Assembly (NCBI RefSeq): GCF_013044505.1
Contig: NZ_JABERD010000085.1
Location: 1-37,526, forward strand
DNA: 37,526 bases
Direction: 5' to 3'
Source of the DNA: Streptomyces sp. S3(2020)
GTDB taxonomy: Bacteria; Actinomycetota; Actinomycetes; Streptomycetales; Streptomycetaceae
Below are positions 7,235 to 14,342 of the stretch, in pieces (positions within the stretch are counted from its first letter, which is position 1; every line of letters begins with the position of its first letter). The notes beneath the pieces are model-generated. The model saw nothing but the letters and a program-made list of their open reading frames with translations, had not been told where the DNA came from and did no database searches. A program made the position numbers and the translations under genes.

Positions 7235-8039
7235 ACGCCTCGCGGAATCCCTCCGGTTCCTCCACCCACGGCAGGTGCCCGGCAGCCGGGAGGACCACTC
7301 GGCGCACCCGGGGCAGCGCACGCTCCAGGGAGTCGACGGACCAGCGCGGCCGGGCGTCCCGCGCGCCGTCGAGGATCAGCACGGGCACATCCAGGGCCCG
7401 GCAGGCGTCGTACAGCGACGCGGTGCCCCAGCTCTGTCGCGTCTCGGCGCCCAGAGCCTTGTTGCACTCGAAGTTGATCCCGAACCACGGATCGGCCATG
7501 CGTCCGGCGTGTTCCAGCGCCCGCTCCCGGTCCTCGAACTCGATCGACCACTGGAGCACCGCCTTCTCCCGGTCGCCGTCCGGCAACTCCCGCCAACGGG
7601 CCAGCCGTTCGGGCACCTCACCGAGGCGTGCGTCGAAGTTCTCCGTGAAGGGCGCGCGCCAGGAGGACACCGGGTCGATGCCCGTCCCGGCGACGTAGAC
7701 CAGCCCGGCGACCCGCTCGGGATGGGTCAGCGCATAGCTCAACGCCAGCTGCGCACCCCAGGAATGACCGAGCAGCGTCATCCGCGCCAGGCCGAAGTGG
7801 AGCCGTACCGCGTCCAGGTCGGCCACGAAACGCGCCGACGTCCAAGGGCCCGCGGAGCGCTGCGAGCGGCCGCAGCCGCGCTGGTCCCAGCGGATCACCG
7901 TGGCACGGTCGTCGAGCAACCCGGCCACGTCCTCGAACATGTCCCACAGCCCGGGCCCGCCGTGGCACAGCACGAGCGGCTCGCCCCGCCCCTGCCGTGC
8001 GGCCCACAGTTCCACCCCGTCGTCCGTCGTCACCGTCAT
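7194..8039 (-). CDS. Alpha/beta hydrolase, proline iminopeptidase-like (peptidase family S33)
   Basis: Encodes 281 residues. It has the S33 signature blocks LCHGGPG (24-30), RWDQRGCGRS (50-59) and the nucleophile elbow GHSWGAQLA with Ser93, then an acid in LILDGARD and a base in AAGHLPWVE. Proline iminopeptidases cleave N-terminal proline from peptides, and related members hydrolyse other amides or esters. The neighbouring proline catabolic genes, on the same strand just upstream, fit release of free proline, but a strong terminator (8061-8099) separates them. ATG 8039 gives the usual start; a TTG at 8057 is possible but has no ribosome site. No clear ribosome site precedes 8039 either, so translation may be leaderless or weak. 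The last 41 bp overlap the convergent hydrolase. Confidence 0.88.
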   Translation of the reverse strand: MTVTTDDGVELWAARQGRGEPLVLCHGGPGLWDMFEDVAGLLDDRATVIRWDQRGCGRSQRSAGPWTSARFVADLDAVRLHFGLARMTLLGHSWGAQLALSYALTHPERVAGLVYVAGTGIDPVSSWRAPFTENFDARLGEVPERLARWRELPDGDREKAVLQWSIEFEDRERALEHAGRMADPWFGINFECNKALGAETRQSWGTASLYDACRALDVPVLILDGARDARPRWSVDSLERALPRVRRVVLPAAGHLPWVEEPEGFREAFRSWAAAGPGSPV

Positions 8040-8060
8040 GCTCGACAGTGTTGCCAAAAC

Positions 8061-8099
8061 CGCGGGAGGGGCCGAGTGAATTACCCGGCCCCTCCCGCG
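8061..8099 (-). terminator. Strong terminator after the proline catabolic genes
   Basis: A perfect 14-bp inverted repeat (arms 8061-8074 and 8086-8099, GCGGGAGGGGCCG type) with an 11-nt loop lies 13 bp after the P5C dehydrogenase stop. Confidence 0.88.
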
Positions 8100-8112
8100 C
8101 TCTGATCTACCG

Positions 8113-9744
8113 TCAGCCCATGTGCGGGTACGCGTAGTCGGTCGGCGGGACCAGCGTCTCCTTGATGGCGCGGGTCAGGGTCCAGCGCATCAGGTTCTGC
8201 GGGGCGCCGGCCTTGTCGTTGGTGCCGGAGGCGCGGCCGCCGCCGAAGGGCTGCTGGCCGACGACGGCACCGGTCGACTTGTCGTTGATGTAGAAGTTGC
8301 CGGCCGCGTAGCGCAGCTTGTCCATGGTGTACGCCGCCGCCGCGCGGTCGGAGGAGATGACCGCGCCGGTCAGCGCGTAGTCCGACACCGACTCCATCTG
8401 GGTCAGCATCTCGTCGTAGGCGTCGTCCTCGTAGACGTACACGGCGAGGAACGGGCCGAAGTACTCGGTGGTGAAGACCTCGTTCGACGGGTCGCTGCAC
8501 TCGACCACGGTCGGGCGGACGAAGTAGCCGACCGAGTCGTCGTACGAACCGCCCGCGACGATCGTGCAGTCGGGGTCGGCCTTGGCGCGGTCGATGGCGG
8601 CCTTGTTCTTGGCGAAGGCGCGCTCGTCGATGACGGCGCCGATGAAGTTGGCGAGGTCGGTGACATCGCCCATGGTGAGGTAGTCGACCTCGGCCGCGAA
8701 CTCCTCCTTGAAGCCGCTGTTCCAGATCGACGCCGGGATGTAGGCCCGGGAGGTCGCGCTGCACTTCTGGCCCTGGTACTCGAAGGCACCGCGGGTCAGC
8801 GCGGTCTTGAGGATCGCCTTGTCCGCGCTCGGGTGGGCGACGACGAAGTCCTTGCCGCCGGTCTCGCCGACGAGCCGCGGGTAGGCGCGGTACTTCTCGA
8901 TGTTGGCGCCGACGGTCTTCCACAGGTGCTGGAAGGTCTTGGTGGAACCGGTGAAGTGGATGCCGGCGAGGTCGCGGTGGACCAGGGCGACCTCGGAGAC
9001 CTCGATGCCGTCGCCGGTGACGAGGTTGATGACGCCCTTGGGCAGCCCGGCCTCCTCCAGGAGCCGCATGAGCAGCACGGCGGCGTGGGTCTGCGTCGGG
9101 GACGGCTTCCAGACGACGACGTTGCCCATGAGGGCCGGGGCCGTCGGCAGGTTGCCCGCGATCGCCGTGAAGTTGAACGGCGTGATCGCGTAGACGAAGC
9201 CTTCGAGCGGGCGGTGGTCGAGGCGGTTCCAGACGCCCGGGGAGTTCGCCGGGGGCTGCTCTGCGAGCAGGTCGCGGGCGTACTTGACGTTGAAGCGCCA
9301 GAAGTCGACGAGCTCGCAGGGGGTGTCGATCTCGGCCTGCTGGGCGGTCTTCGACTGGCCGAGCATGGTGGAGGCGGCGAGGGTCTCGCGCCAGGGTCCG
9401 GCGAGGAGTTCGGCGGCGCGCAGGATGATCGCGGCGCGGTCGTCGAAGGACATCGCGCGCCAGGCGGGCGCGGCGGCGAGGGCCGCGTCGATCGCGTCCT
9501 GCGCGTCCTGCCGGGTGGCGTTGCGGTAAGTGCCCAGCACGGCCTTGTGGTTGTGCGGCTGCACGACCTGGAAGGCGTCGCCGCCGCCGAGCCGCTTCTC
9601 GCCGCCGATGGTCATCGGCAGGTCGATCGGGTTCTCGGCCAGCTCCTTCAGCTTGGCCTCGAGGCGGGCGCGCTCGGGCGAGCCGGGGGCGTAGCCGTGC
9701 ACCGGCTCGTTGACGGGGGTGGGGACCTGGGTCACAGCGTCCAT
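8113..9744 (-). CDS. 1-pyrroline-5-carboxylate (L-glutamate gamma-semialdehyde) dehydrogenase
   Basis: Encodes 543 residues of the aldehyde dehydrogenase superfamily, P5CDH group 1. It oxidises glutamate semialdehyde, in equilibrium with P5C, to glutamate with NAD+, the second step of proline breakdown. The general base Glu294 (LVGETGGKD) and catalytic Cys328 (FEYQGQKCSA) are visible, as are the cofactor segment AITPFNFTAIAGNLP and GIHFTGSTKTF. ATG 9744 has AAGGAG eleven bases upstream. Proline dehydrogenase lies 93 bp upstream on the same strand, and the two enzymes form the pathway as separate polypeptides rather than one PutA fusion. The gap between them carries short repeats (9767-9832). 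Confidence 0.97.
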   Translation of the reverse strand: MDAVTQVPTPVNEPVHGYAPGSPERARLEAKLKELAENPIDLPMTIGGEKRLGGGDAFQVVQPHNHKAVLGTYRNATRQDAQDAIDAALAAAPAWRAMSFDDRAAIILRAAELLAGPWRETLAASTMLGQSKTAQQAEIDTPCELVDFWRFNVKYARDLLAEQPPANSPGVWNRLDHRPLEGFVYAITPFNFTAIAGNLPTAPALMGNVVVWKPSPTQTHAAVLLMRLLEEAGLPKGVINLVTGDGIEVSEVALVHRDLAGIHFTGSTKTFQHLWKTVGANIEKYRAYPRLVGETGGKDFVVAHPSADKAILKTALTRGAFEYQGQKCSATSRAYIPASIWNSGFKEEFAAEVDYLTMGDVTDLANFIGAVIDERAFAKNKAAIDRAKADPDCTIVAGGSYDDSVGYFVRPTVVECSDPSNEVFTTEYFGPFLAVYVYEDDAYDEMLTQMESVSDYALTGAVISSDRAAAAYTMDKLRYAAGNFYINDKSTGAVVGQQPFGGGRASGTNDKAGAPQNLMRWTLTRAIKETLVPPTDYAYPHMG

Positions 9745-9766
9745 GAGATCCGTAGCTCCTTGTTCT

Positions 9767-9832
9767 GAGCGGGTGTTGCGAGCGGGTGTGGGGGCGGGGC
9801 GTGTGCGAGCGAGTGTCGCGCGAGCGGGGGTG
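9767..9832. repeat. Four degenerate GAGCGGGTGT repeats between proline dehydrogenase and P5C dehydrogenase
   Basis: Exact GAGCGGGTGT copies sit at 9767-9776 and 9780-9789, a one-mismatch copy (GAGCGAGTGT) at 9807-9816 and a looser one (GAGCGGGGGTG) at 9822-9832. They fill most of the intergenic gap. They may be slippage-prone repeats or a binding array. Confidence 0.6.
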
Positions 9833-9837
9833 CGGGC

Positions 9838-10764
9838 TCAGCCCTTGCTGATCATGCTGCGGGCGAAGAAACGCAGGTTCGCCGGCTTCTCCGCCAGCCT
9901 CCGCATGAAGTAGCCGTACCAGTCGGTGCCGTAGGCGGTGTAGACGCGCATGCGGTGACCCTCGGCGGCGAGGCGCAGGTGTTCGTCGCCGCGGATGCCG
10001 TACAGCATCTGGAACTCGTACTCGTCGAGCTTGCGCCCGGCCCGGTGGGCGAGTTCCTGGGCGATGGAGATCAGCCGCGGGTCGTGGGACCCGATCATCG
10101 GGTACCCCTCGCCCTCCATGAGGACCTTGAGGATCCGCACGTACGCCTTGTCGATCTCGTGCTTCTGCTGGTACGCGACCTCGGCGGGCTCCTTGTAGGC
10201 GCCCTTCACGAGCCGTACGCGACTGCCGCTCGCGGCGAGGCGGCGGGCGTCCGCCTCGGTGCGGAAGAGGTAGGCCTGGATGACACAGCCGGTCTGCGGG
10301 AAGTCCTTCCGCAGCTCCTCGTGGATGGCGAACATCGAGTCGAGGGTGGTGTGGTCCTCGGCGTCCAGCGTCACGGTCGTCCCGATGGCGGCGGCGGCCT
10401 CGACGACGGGCCGGACGTTCGCGAGGGCGAGTTCGTGGCCGCCCTCCAGCGCCTGTCCGAACATCGACAGCTTCACGGACATCTCGGCGCGGGTGCCGAG
10501 GTCCATCTCCCTGAGCCGGTCGATGAGCAGGAGGTACGCGTCCCGGGCGGATTCGGCCTGTTCGGGGGTGGTGATGTCCTCGCCGACGACGTCCATCGTC
10601 AGCTCCAGGCCCCGGTCGGTCAGGTCCCTGATGATCGGCACGATCTGGTCGACCGTCTCGCCGGGGATGAAGCGGTCGACGACCTGCTTGGTCACCGGCG
10701 CCGCCGAGATCAGACGTCGCATCCGGTCGCTGCGCGACGCGGCAAGAATCACGGGACCCAGCAC
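9838..10764 (-). CDS. Proline dehydrogenase (monofunctional, FAD-dependent)
   Basis: Encodes 308 residues of the PRODH barrel. It oxidises L-proline to P5C and passes electrons via FAD to the membrane quinone pool. Family blocks visible are LTMDVVGEDI, TLDAEDH, RLVKGAYKEP (FAD and substrate lysine region) and the C-terminal TDWYGYFMRRLAEKPAN with the paired arginines that bind the proline carboxylate. The GTG at 10764 has GGAGG seven bases upstream and gives VLGPVILAASRSDRMRRLI. A longer frame to 10845 has no support. It is the first gene of the proline operon and is divergent from a PucR-type regulator 145 bp away. Confidence 0.96.
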   Translation of the reverse strand: MLGPVILAASRSDRMRRLISAAPVTKQVVDRFIPGETVDQIVPIIRDLTDRGLELTMDVVGEDITTPEQAESARDAYLLLIDRLREMDLGTRAEMSVKLSMFGQALEGGHELALANVRPVVEAAAAIGTTVTLDAEDHTTLDSMFAIHEELRKDFPQTGCVIQAYLFRTEADARRLAASGSRVRLVKGAYKEPAEVAYQQKHEIDKAYVRILKVLMEGEGYPMIGSHDPRLISIAQELAHRAGRKLDEYEFQMLYGIRGDEHLRLAAEGHRMRVYTAYGTDWYGYFMRRLAEKPANLRFFARSMISKG

Positions 10765-10833
10765 GGGGCACCTCCACAAACCAGCAGATAGAACCACCGT
10801 GAAACCTAAGGATCCCTCCGATCGTCGGCCATC

Positions 10834-10843
10834 GACAGCTGTC
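10834..10843. promoter_or_regulatory. Palindrome in the proline dehydrogenase / PucR-regulator intergenic region
   Basis: GACAGCTGTC is a perfect 10-bp palindrome about midway between the divergent starts. It is a candidate operator for the PucR-type regulator or another repressor. A clear -35/-10 pair for either gene was not found. Confidence 0.35.
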
Positions 10844-10909
10844 ACGCATCCGTGCCGCAGATCTCAGACAGATGTATGAAGGGCCGGGATTGTGCGGGAG
10901 AATGCCCGA

Positions 10910-12088
10910 GTGACAGCCGATGCCGCGTCGTCCAGTCGAGCCGGTGACTACCAGGAGCTGGTCGACGAGCTCTCCGAGCTTCTCGGGGTGCCCGCGACCC
11001 TGGAGAACCGCGACTTCGAGCTGATCGCCTTCGGGGCCTACGACAGTGAGGGCGACCTCGACCCGTCGGCGCTGGACCCGGTGCGCGCCCGCTCGATCCT
11101 GACCCGCCGCTCGACAGCCGCGGTCCGGACCTGGTTCGAGGGCTTCGGCATCACCCGCGCGACCGGCCCCGTCCGTATCCCGCCGACCCCCGAGGCGGGG
11201 GTGCACCGCGGACGGATCTGTCTTCCCGTACGCCATCGGGGTGTCGTCCTGGGATACGTCTGGCTGCTGGAGTCCGATCCCGGGCCCACCGAGGCCCAGC
11301 TGGCCGCCGCCATGGAGGTGACGGTCCGAATCGGCGCGCTCCTCGCGGACGAGGCGCAGCACGGGGCGGATCTCAGCAGGGAGCTGCGGGCGGTGCTGAC
11401 CGCCGAGCGGGGCTGGCAGGGGGACATGGCGGTGGCGGCGCTGCGTACGGCGCTCGGACCGCGCGGCGACGGGCCGCACGCGGTGGTGTGTGTCGCGCCG
11501 TGGCCCTCCGCCGACCCGGACGACGCGCCGTCCGCGCGTACGGTGCCGCACACGACGGCGCTGTGCACGGTTCCGTGGGGCACGACCGCGCAGAGCCTCG
11601 CGGTGCTCGTCCGGCTGCGGTCGCCCGAGGTGCGGACGCCGGCGCTCGCGGCGGCGCAACGGCTGCTGGGTGAGGGGGTCCGGGCGGCCGGCGTGGGCGA
11701 ACCCCGCACCGGTCTCGCCGAGCTGGCGACGTCCTGGCAGGAAGCCTCGGCGGCGGCCCGCGCGGCCCTCGCGGAGCCGGCGCTCGGCCCGGTCGCGCAG
11801 TGGTCGCACATCGGCCCGTACCGCCTGCTGACCTCGCTGCCCGCGGACACCGCCCACGATCCCGCCGTACGACCGCTGCTCTCCCCCGCCCACCGCGAGC
11901 TCGCGCGCACCGCCGAGGTCTACCTCGACCGCGCGGGCCAGGCGGGGCGCACGGCCGCGGAGCTGGGCATCCACCGCCAGACCCTCTACTACCGGCTGTC
12001 CCGGGTGGAACAGCTGACGGGTCTGGACCTGGACGACGGCGAGGACCGGCTGCTGCTGCACATGGCGCTGAAGGGAGCGCGACTCTAG
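10910..12088 (+). CDS. PucR-family transcriptional regulator, probable proline-catabolism regulator
   Basis: Encodes about 392 residues. The N-terminal half is a sensory region (GAF-like, about 10-150). The C-terminal 60 residues hold a PucR-type helix-turn-helix: RTAAELGIHRQTLYYRLSRV, then EQLTGLDL and the closing HMALKGARL. PucR-family proteins usually activate catabolic genes in response to the substrate; Bacillus subtilis PutR is a member that controls proline use. The divergent position next to proline dehydrogenase supports the same role here, as inference. GTG 10910 has GGGAG ten bases upstream; GTG 10892 is an in-frame alternative adding six residues. A hairpin at 12131-12148 follows. 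Confidence 0.88.
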   Translation: MTADAASSSRAGDYQELVDELSELLGVPATLENRDFELIAFGAYDSEGDLDPSALDPVRARSILTRRSTAAVRTWFEGFGITRATGPVRIPPTPEAGVHRGRICLPVRHRGVVLGYVWLLESDPGPTEAQLAAAMEVTVRIGALLADEAQHGADLSRELRAVLTAERGWQGDMAVAALRTALGPRGDGPHAVVCVAPWPSADPDDAPSARTVPHTTALCTVPWGTTAQSLAVLVRLRSPEVRTPALAAAQRLLGEGVRAAGVGEPRTGLAELATSWQEASAAARAALAEPALGPVAQWSHIGPYRLLTSLPADTAHDPAVRPLLSPAHRELARTAEVYLDRAGQAGRTAAELGIHRQTLYYRLSRVEQLTGLDLDDGEDRLLLHMALKGARL

Positions 12089-12130
12089 AGCCCGCCGGAG
12101 GCACCGGAGGCCCCCTCCCTTGACACCCCC

Positions 12131-12148
12131 CTGCCCGGATTCGGGCAG
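12131..12148 (+). terminator. Terminator hairpin after the PucR-family gene
   Basis: CTGCCCG-GATT-CGGGCAG forms a 7-bp stem with a 4-nt loop, 42 bp after the stop and ahead of the exporter promoter. Confidence 0.65.
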
Positions 12149-12156
12149 AAAGAAGG

Positions 12157-12184
12157 GGAAGCCGACAGCTTCCGCCTCTACAGT
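12157..12184 (+). promoter_or_regulatory. Probable leaderless promoter and operator dyad of the LysE-type exporter
   Basis: A -10 box TACAGT (12179-12184) ends 6 nt before the ATG, which predicts a leaderless mRNA. A dyad GGAAGC-CGACA-GCTTCC (12157-12173) covers the expected -35 position, where no good hexamer exists. That pattern fits a promoter that needs an activator, or is blocked by a repressor, at the dyad. Confidence 0.5.
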
Positions 12185-12190
12185 GCTCGC

Positions 12191-12832
12191 ATGATCACTG
12201 CCTCCGCACTGGGCTCCTTCGCACTGATCGTGGGCCTGCTGACCCTCACTCCGGGCATCGACACCGCCCTCATACTCCGTACCGCCGTCACGGGGCGCCG
12301 CACGCGCGCGTGGGGCGTCGTCCTCGGTATCCAGACCGGCACCCTCGTCTGGGGCGTGCTCGGCGCGCTCGGCGTCACCGCCGTCCTGACCGCGTCCCAC
12401 CTCGCCTACACGGTGCTGCGCTGGGCGGGCGCCGCGTACCTGGTCTGGATGGGCGCCCGCATGGTGTGGGCGACGCTGCGGCGGCGGGGCGGGGACGCCG
12501 GGCCGGCGGAGGAAGCGGACACCCATGGCGGCTTCTGGGGCGGCTGGCGCAAGGGCTCCCTGACGAACCTGCTCAACCCGAAGGTGGGCGCCTTCTACAT
12601 GGCGGTCCTGCCGCAGTTCGTCCCGGAGGGCGGCGCGGCGGCGCACCTGGCGGCCGGCACCCTGCTGGCGGGCGTGCACATCGCGCTCGGCGTGATCTGG
12701 TCGGGCGTCCTGATCCTCTTCGCCCGCACCCTCCGGGACACCCTGCGCCGCCCGTCGGCCCGCCGCGTCCTGGACCGTGTCACCGGCACGATCATCGCCG
12801 CCTTCGGAGTGCGCCTCGCCTTCGGGGAATGA
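12191..12832 (+). CDS. LysE/RhtB-family amino acid exporter
   Basis: Encodes 213 residues with about six hydrophobic segments, the LysE/RhtB size. The family N-terminus is clear: a first TM, then LTPGIDTALILRTAV (matching the TPGP.....R pattern), then GIQTGTLVWGVLGALG. The central KGSLTNLLNPKVGAFYMAVLPQFV is the strongest hallmark. These carriers expel amino acids or related small molecules; the substrate is unknown, and proximity to proline genes is only suggestive. ATG 12191 has no ribosome site but a -10 box 6 nt away. The HAD phosphatase begins 3 bp after the stop, so the two are probably co-translated. Confidence 0.93.
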   Translation: MITASALGSFALIVGLLTLTPGIDTALILRTAVTGRRTRAWGVVLGIQTGTLVWGVLGALGVTAVLTASHLAYTVLRWAGAAYLVWMGARMVWATLRRRGGDAGPAEEADTHGGFWGGWRKGSLTNLLNPKVGAFYMAVLPQFVPEGGAAAHLAAGTLLAGVHIALGVIWSGVLILFARTLRDTLRRPSARRVLDRVTGTIIAAFGVRLAFGE

Positions 12833-12835
12833 CCC

Positions 12836-13480
12836 GTGCCCCTGCTGCTGATCGACCTCGACAACACCCTGGTCGACCGCGATGCCGCGTTCCGTGAGGC
12901 GGCGTCGCGGTTCCTGACCGAACACGCGCTGCCCGAAACCGAACTCGACTGGCTGACGACCCTCGACGCCGGCGGCTACACGCCGCGCCAGGACGTGGCC
13001 CGGTCCATGATCGAGCGCTACGGCCTCCCCGAGAGCTCCGTCCGGCGACTCCTCGACGACGGCGTGGCCGAGCGCGTCGTCCTGCCCGACGCCACCCGCC
13101 GCGCCCTCATCGGGGCCCGCGCGAACGGCTGGACATGCGTGATCGTCACCAACGGCCGCGTGCTCCAGCAGGAGACGAAGATCCGCAGCACCGGCCTGGA
13201 CCGGCTGGTCCACTCATGGGTGGTCTCCGAGGCCGTCGGCCACAAGAAGCCCGCCCCGGAGATCTTCGAGGCAGCCGCCGCTACCGCCGGAGCCTCCCTG
13301 CGCGACGCCCGCGTGATCGGCGACTCACCGCACGCGGACATCCGGGGCGCGATCGGCATCGGCGCGCACAGTGTGTGGGTGTCGGGAGGGCACGTGTGGA
13401 GCGAGCCGGAGTACCGGCCCACCTGGATCGCACCCGACGCCGCCGCGGCGATCCGGGTCGGCATCCACGGGACGGGGTGA
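12836..13480 (+). CDS. HAD-superfamily hydrolase (phosphatase-like)
   Basis: Encodes 214 residues. All four HAD motifs are present: DLDNT with nucleophile Asp7 and acid Asp9, TNG in IVTNGR, the lysine in GHKKPAPEIF, and GDSPHADI with the metal-binding acidic residues. An alpha-helical cap lies between motifs I and II, as in subfamily I enzymes such as phosphoglycolate phosphatase. It likely removes phosphate from a small metabolite. The GTG start at 12836 is 3 bp after the exporter stop, so the gene relies on coupling. After it comes only a decayed gene. Confidence 0.9.
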   Translation: MPLLLIDLDNTLVDRDAAFREAASRFLTEHALPETELDWLTTLDAGGYTPRQDVARSMIERYGLPESSVRRLLDDGVAERVVLPDATRRALIGARANGWTCVIVTNGRVLQQETKIRSTGLDRLVHSWVVSEAVGHKKPAPEIFEAAAATAGASLRDARVIGDSPHADIRGAIGIGAHSVWVSGGHVWSEPEYRPTWIAPDAAAAIRVGIHGTG

Positions 13481-13539
13481 CTCAGCCGGCGCCGGGAAGG
13501 TCCGCGACCGCCCTCGACGAAGTACCGGGGGGCCTGATC

Positions 13540-14276
13540 ACCGGTCTGTTCCGATCCTGCTCGGCGCCCCGGCCCTGGCGCTCACCGCCTGCCGGGACAT
13601 CGTGTGGATCGGGGCCGTGTGTCTGGTGCGCGGACTGGGTTTCCCGCTCACCATCGTCGCGGGCGACGCCCTGCCCGCGACGCTGATCCCGGCCGAGCGC
13701 CGGGGTGAGGGTCTCGCCGTAGTGGGCGTGGCGTCCGGCGTGCCGTCGGGGCCGTGGCCGGCCGGGCACGCGGGACTCGGGGCCATCGCGGTCGTCGGCG
13801 GGGTGCCGCACTCGCCGCGGCCCTCTCGTCGTTCGGCCTGCCGGACCGCGGCACGAGCACCGGGCAGCCGGTCGAGGTGGTCCGCGGCCCGCGCACGGGC
13901 GCCCTGCTGCGCCCCGCCCTCGCGTTCGGCACCACCACGACGTCCGCCGGGATCCTGGTCACCTTCCTGCCGACTGCGGCCGGTTCACTGTCCCAAGTGA
14001 TCGCGGCGACCCTGTTCACCCAGCCCGCGGGCCCGACGGGCCGACACGGCCACCGGCACGGCGACCGGCAGCCCACTTGCCGCCGTCGCGGGATCGGCGC
14101 ACTTCGAGGCCGGCTTCGGCATCGCCCAGAACGCCACCCTGATCCTGATGTACGCCCGGGTCGGACTGACCGACCATCCCTGGGCGTTCGCGGCGAAGGC
14201 GAAGGCGACGGCGGCGACATCGATGCAGATCGCGCTGGTCCCGGCGCTCCGCGATCTGCGTCACATCAATTACTGA
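13540..14276 (+). pseudogene. Decayed MFS transporter (frameshifted and truncated)
   Basis: Pieces of one MFS protein are spread over two frames. The frame with positions divisible by 3 gives VCLVRGLGFPLTIVAGDALP (about 13617-13676) and later HFEAGFGIAQNATLILMYARV through to the TGA at 14274-14276. In between, from about 13790 to 14030, a different frame gives LRPALAFGTTTTSAGILVTF. At least two frame changes are therefore needed, the N-terminal helices are missing and internal stretches are lost. In total about 245 codons remain of an expected 390-400. Its stop codon is part of the Zur-like box of the next operon. The region 13481-13539 shows nothing clear. Confidence 0.82.
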
Positions 14277-14300
14277 AAACGATTGTCATCATGCTAGCGT
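14274..14300 (+). promoter_or_regulatory. Candidate Zur box and promoter of the ABC importer operon
   Basis: TGAAAACGATTGTCA (14274-14288) is a 7-1-7 Fur-family-type dyad close to the actinobacterial Zur pattern TGAAAATGATTTTCA (13 of 15 identical). A -10 box TAGCGT lies at 14295-14300, so a bound repressor would cover the spacer. The gene starts 42 bp further on, with its own ribosome site. Zinc control is inferred from this motif alone; I recall the consensus and have not scanned it. Confidence 0.55.
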
Positions 14301-14342
14301 CGGCGCATCCACTCTTGACCACCCCTTTACCCGGAGGGTTTC

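Noticed and set aside
8081..13213. A 1,710-codon open frame on the minus strand
   Set aside because: It spans several clear genes in other frames and has Arg/Ala/Gly/Pro-rich content without domains, a GC-bias artefact.
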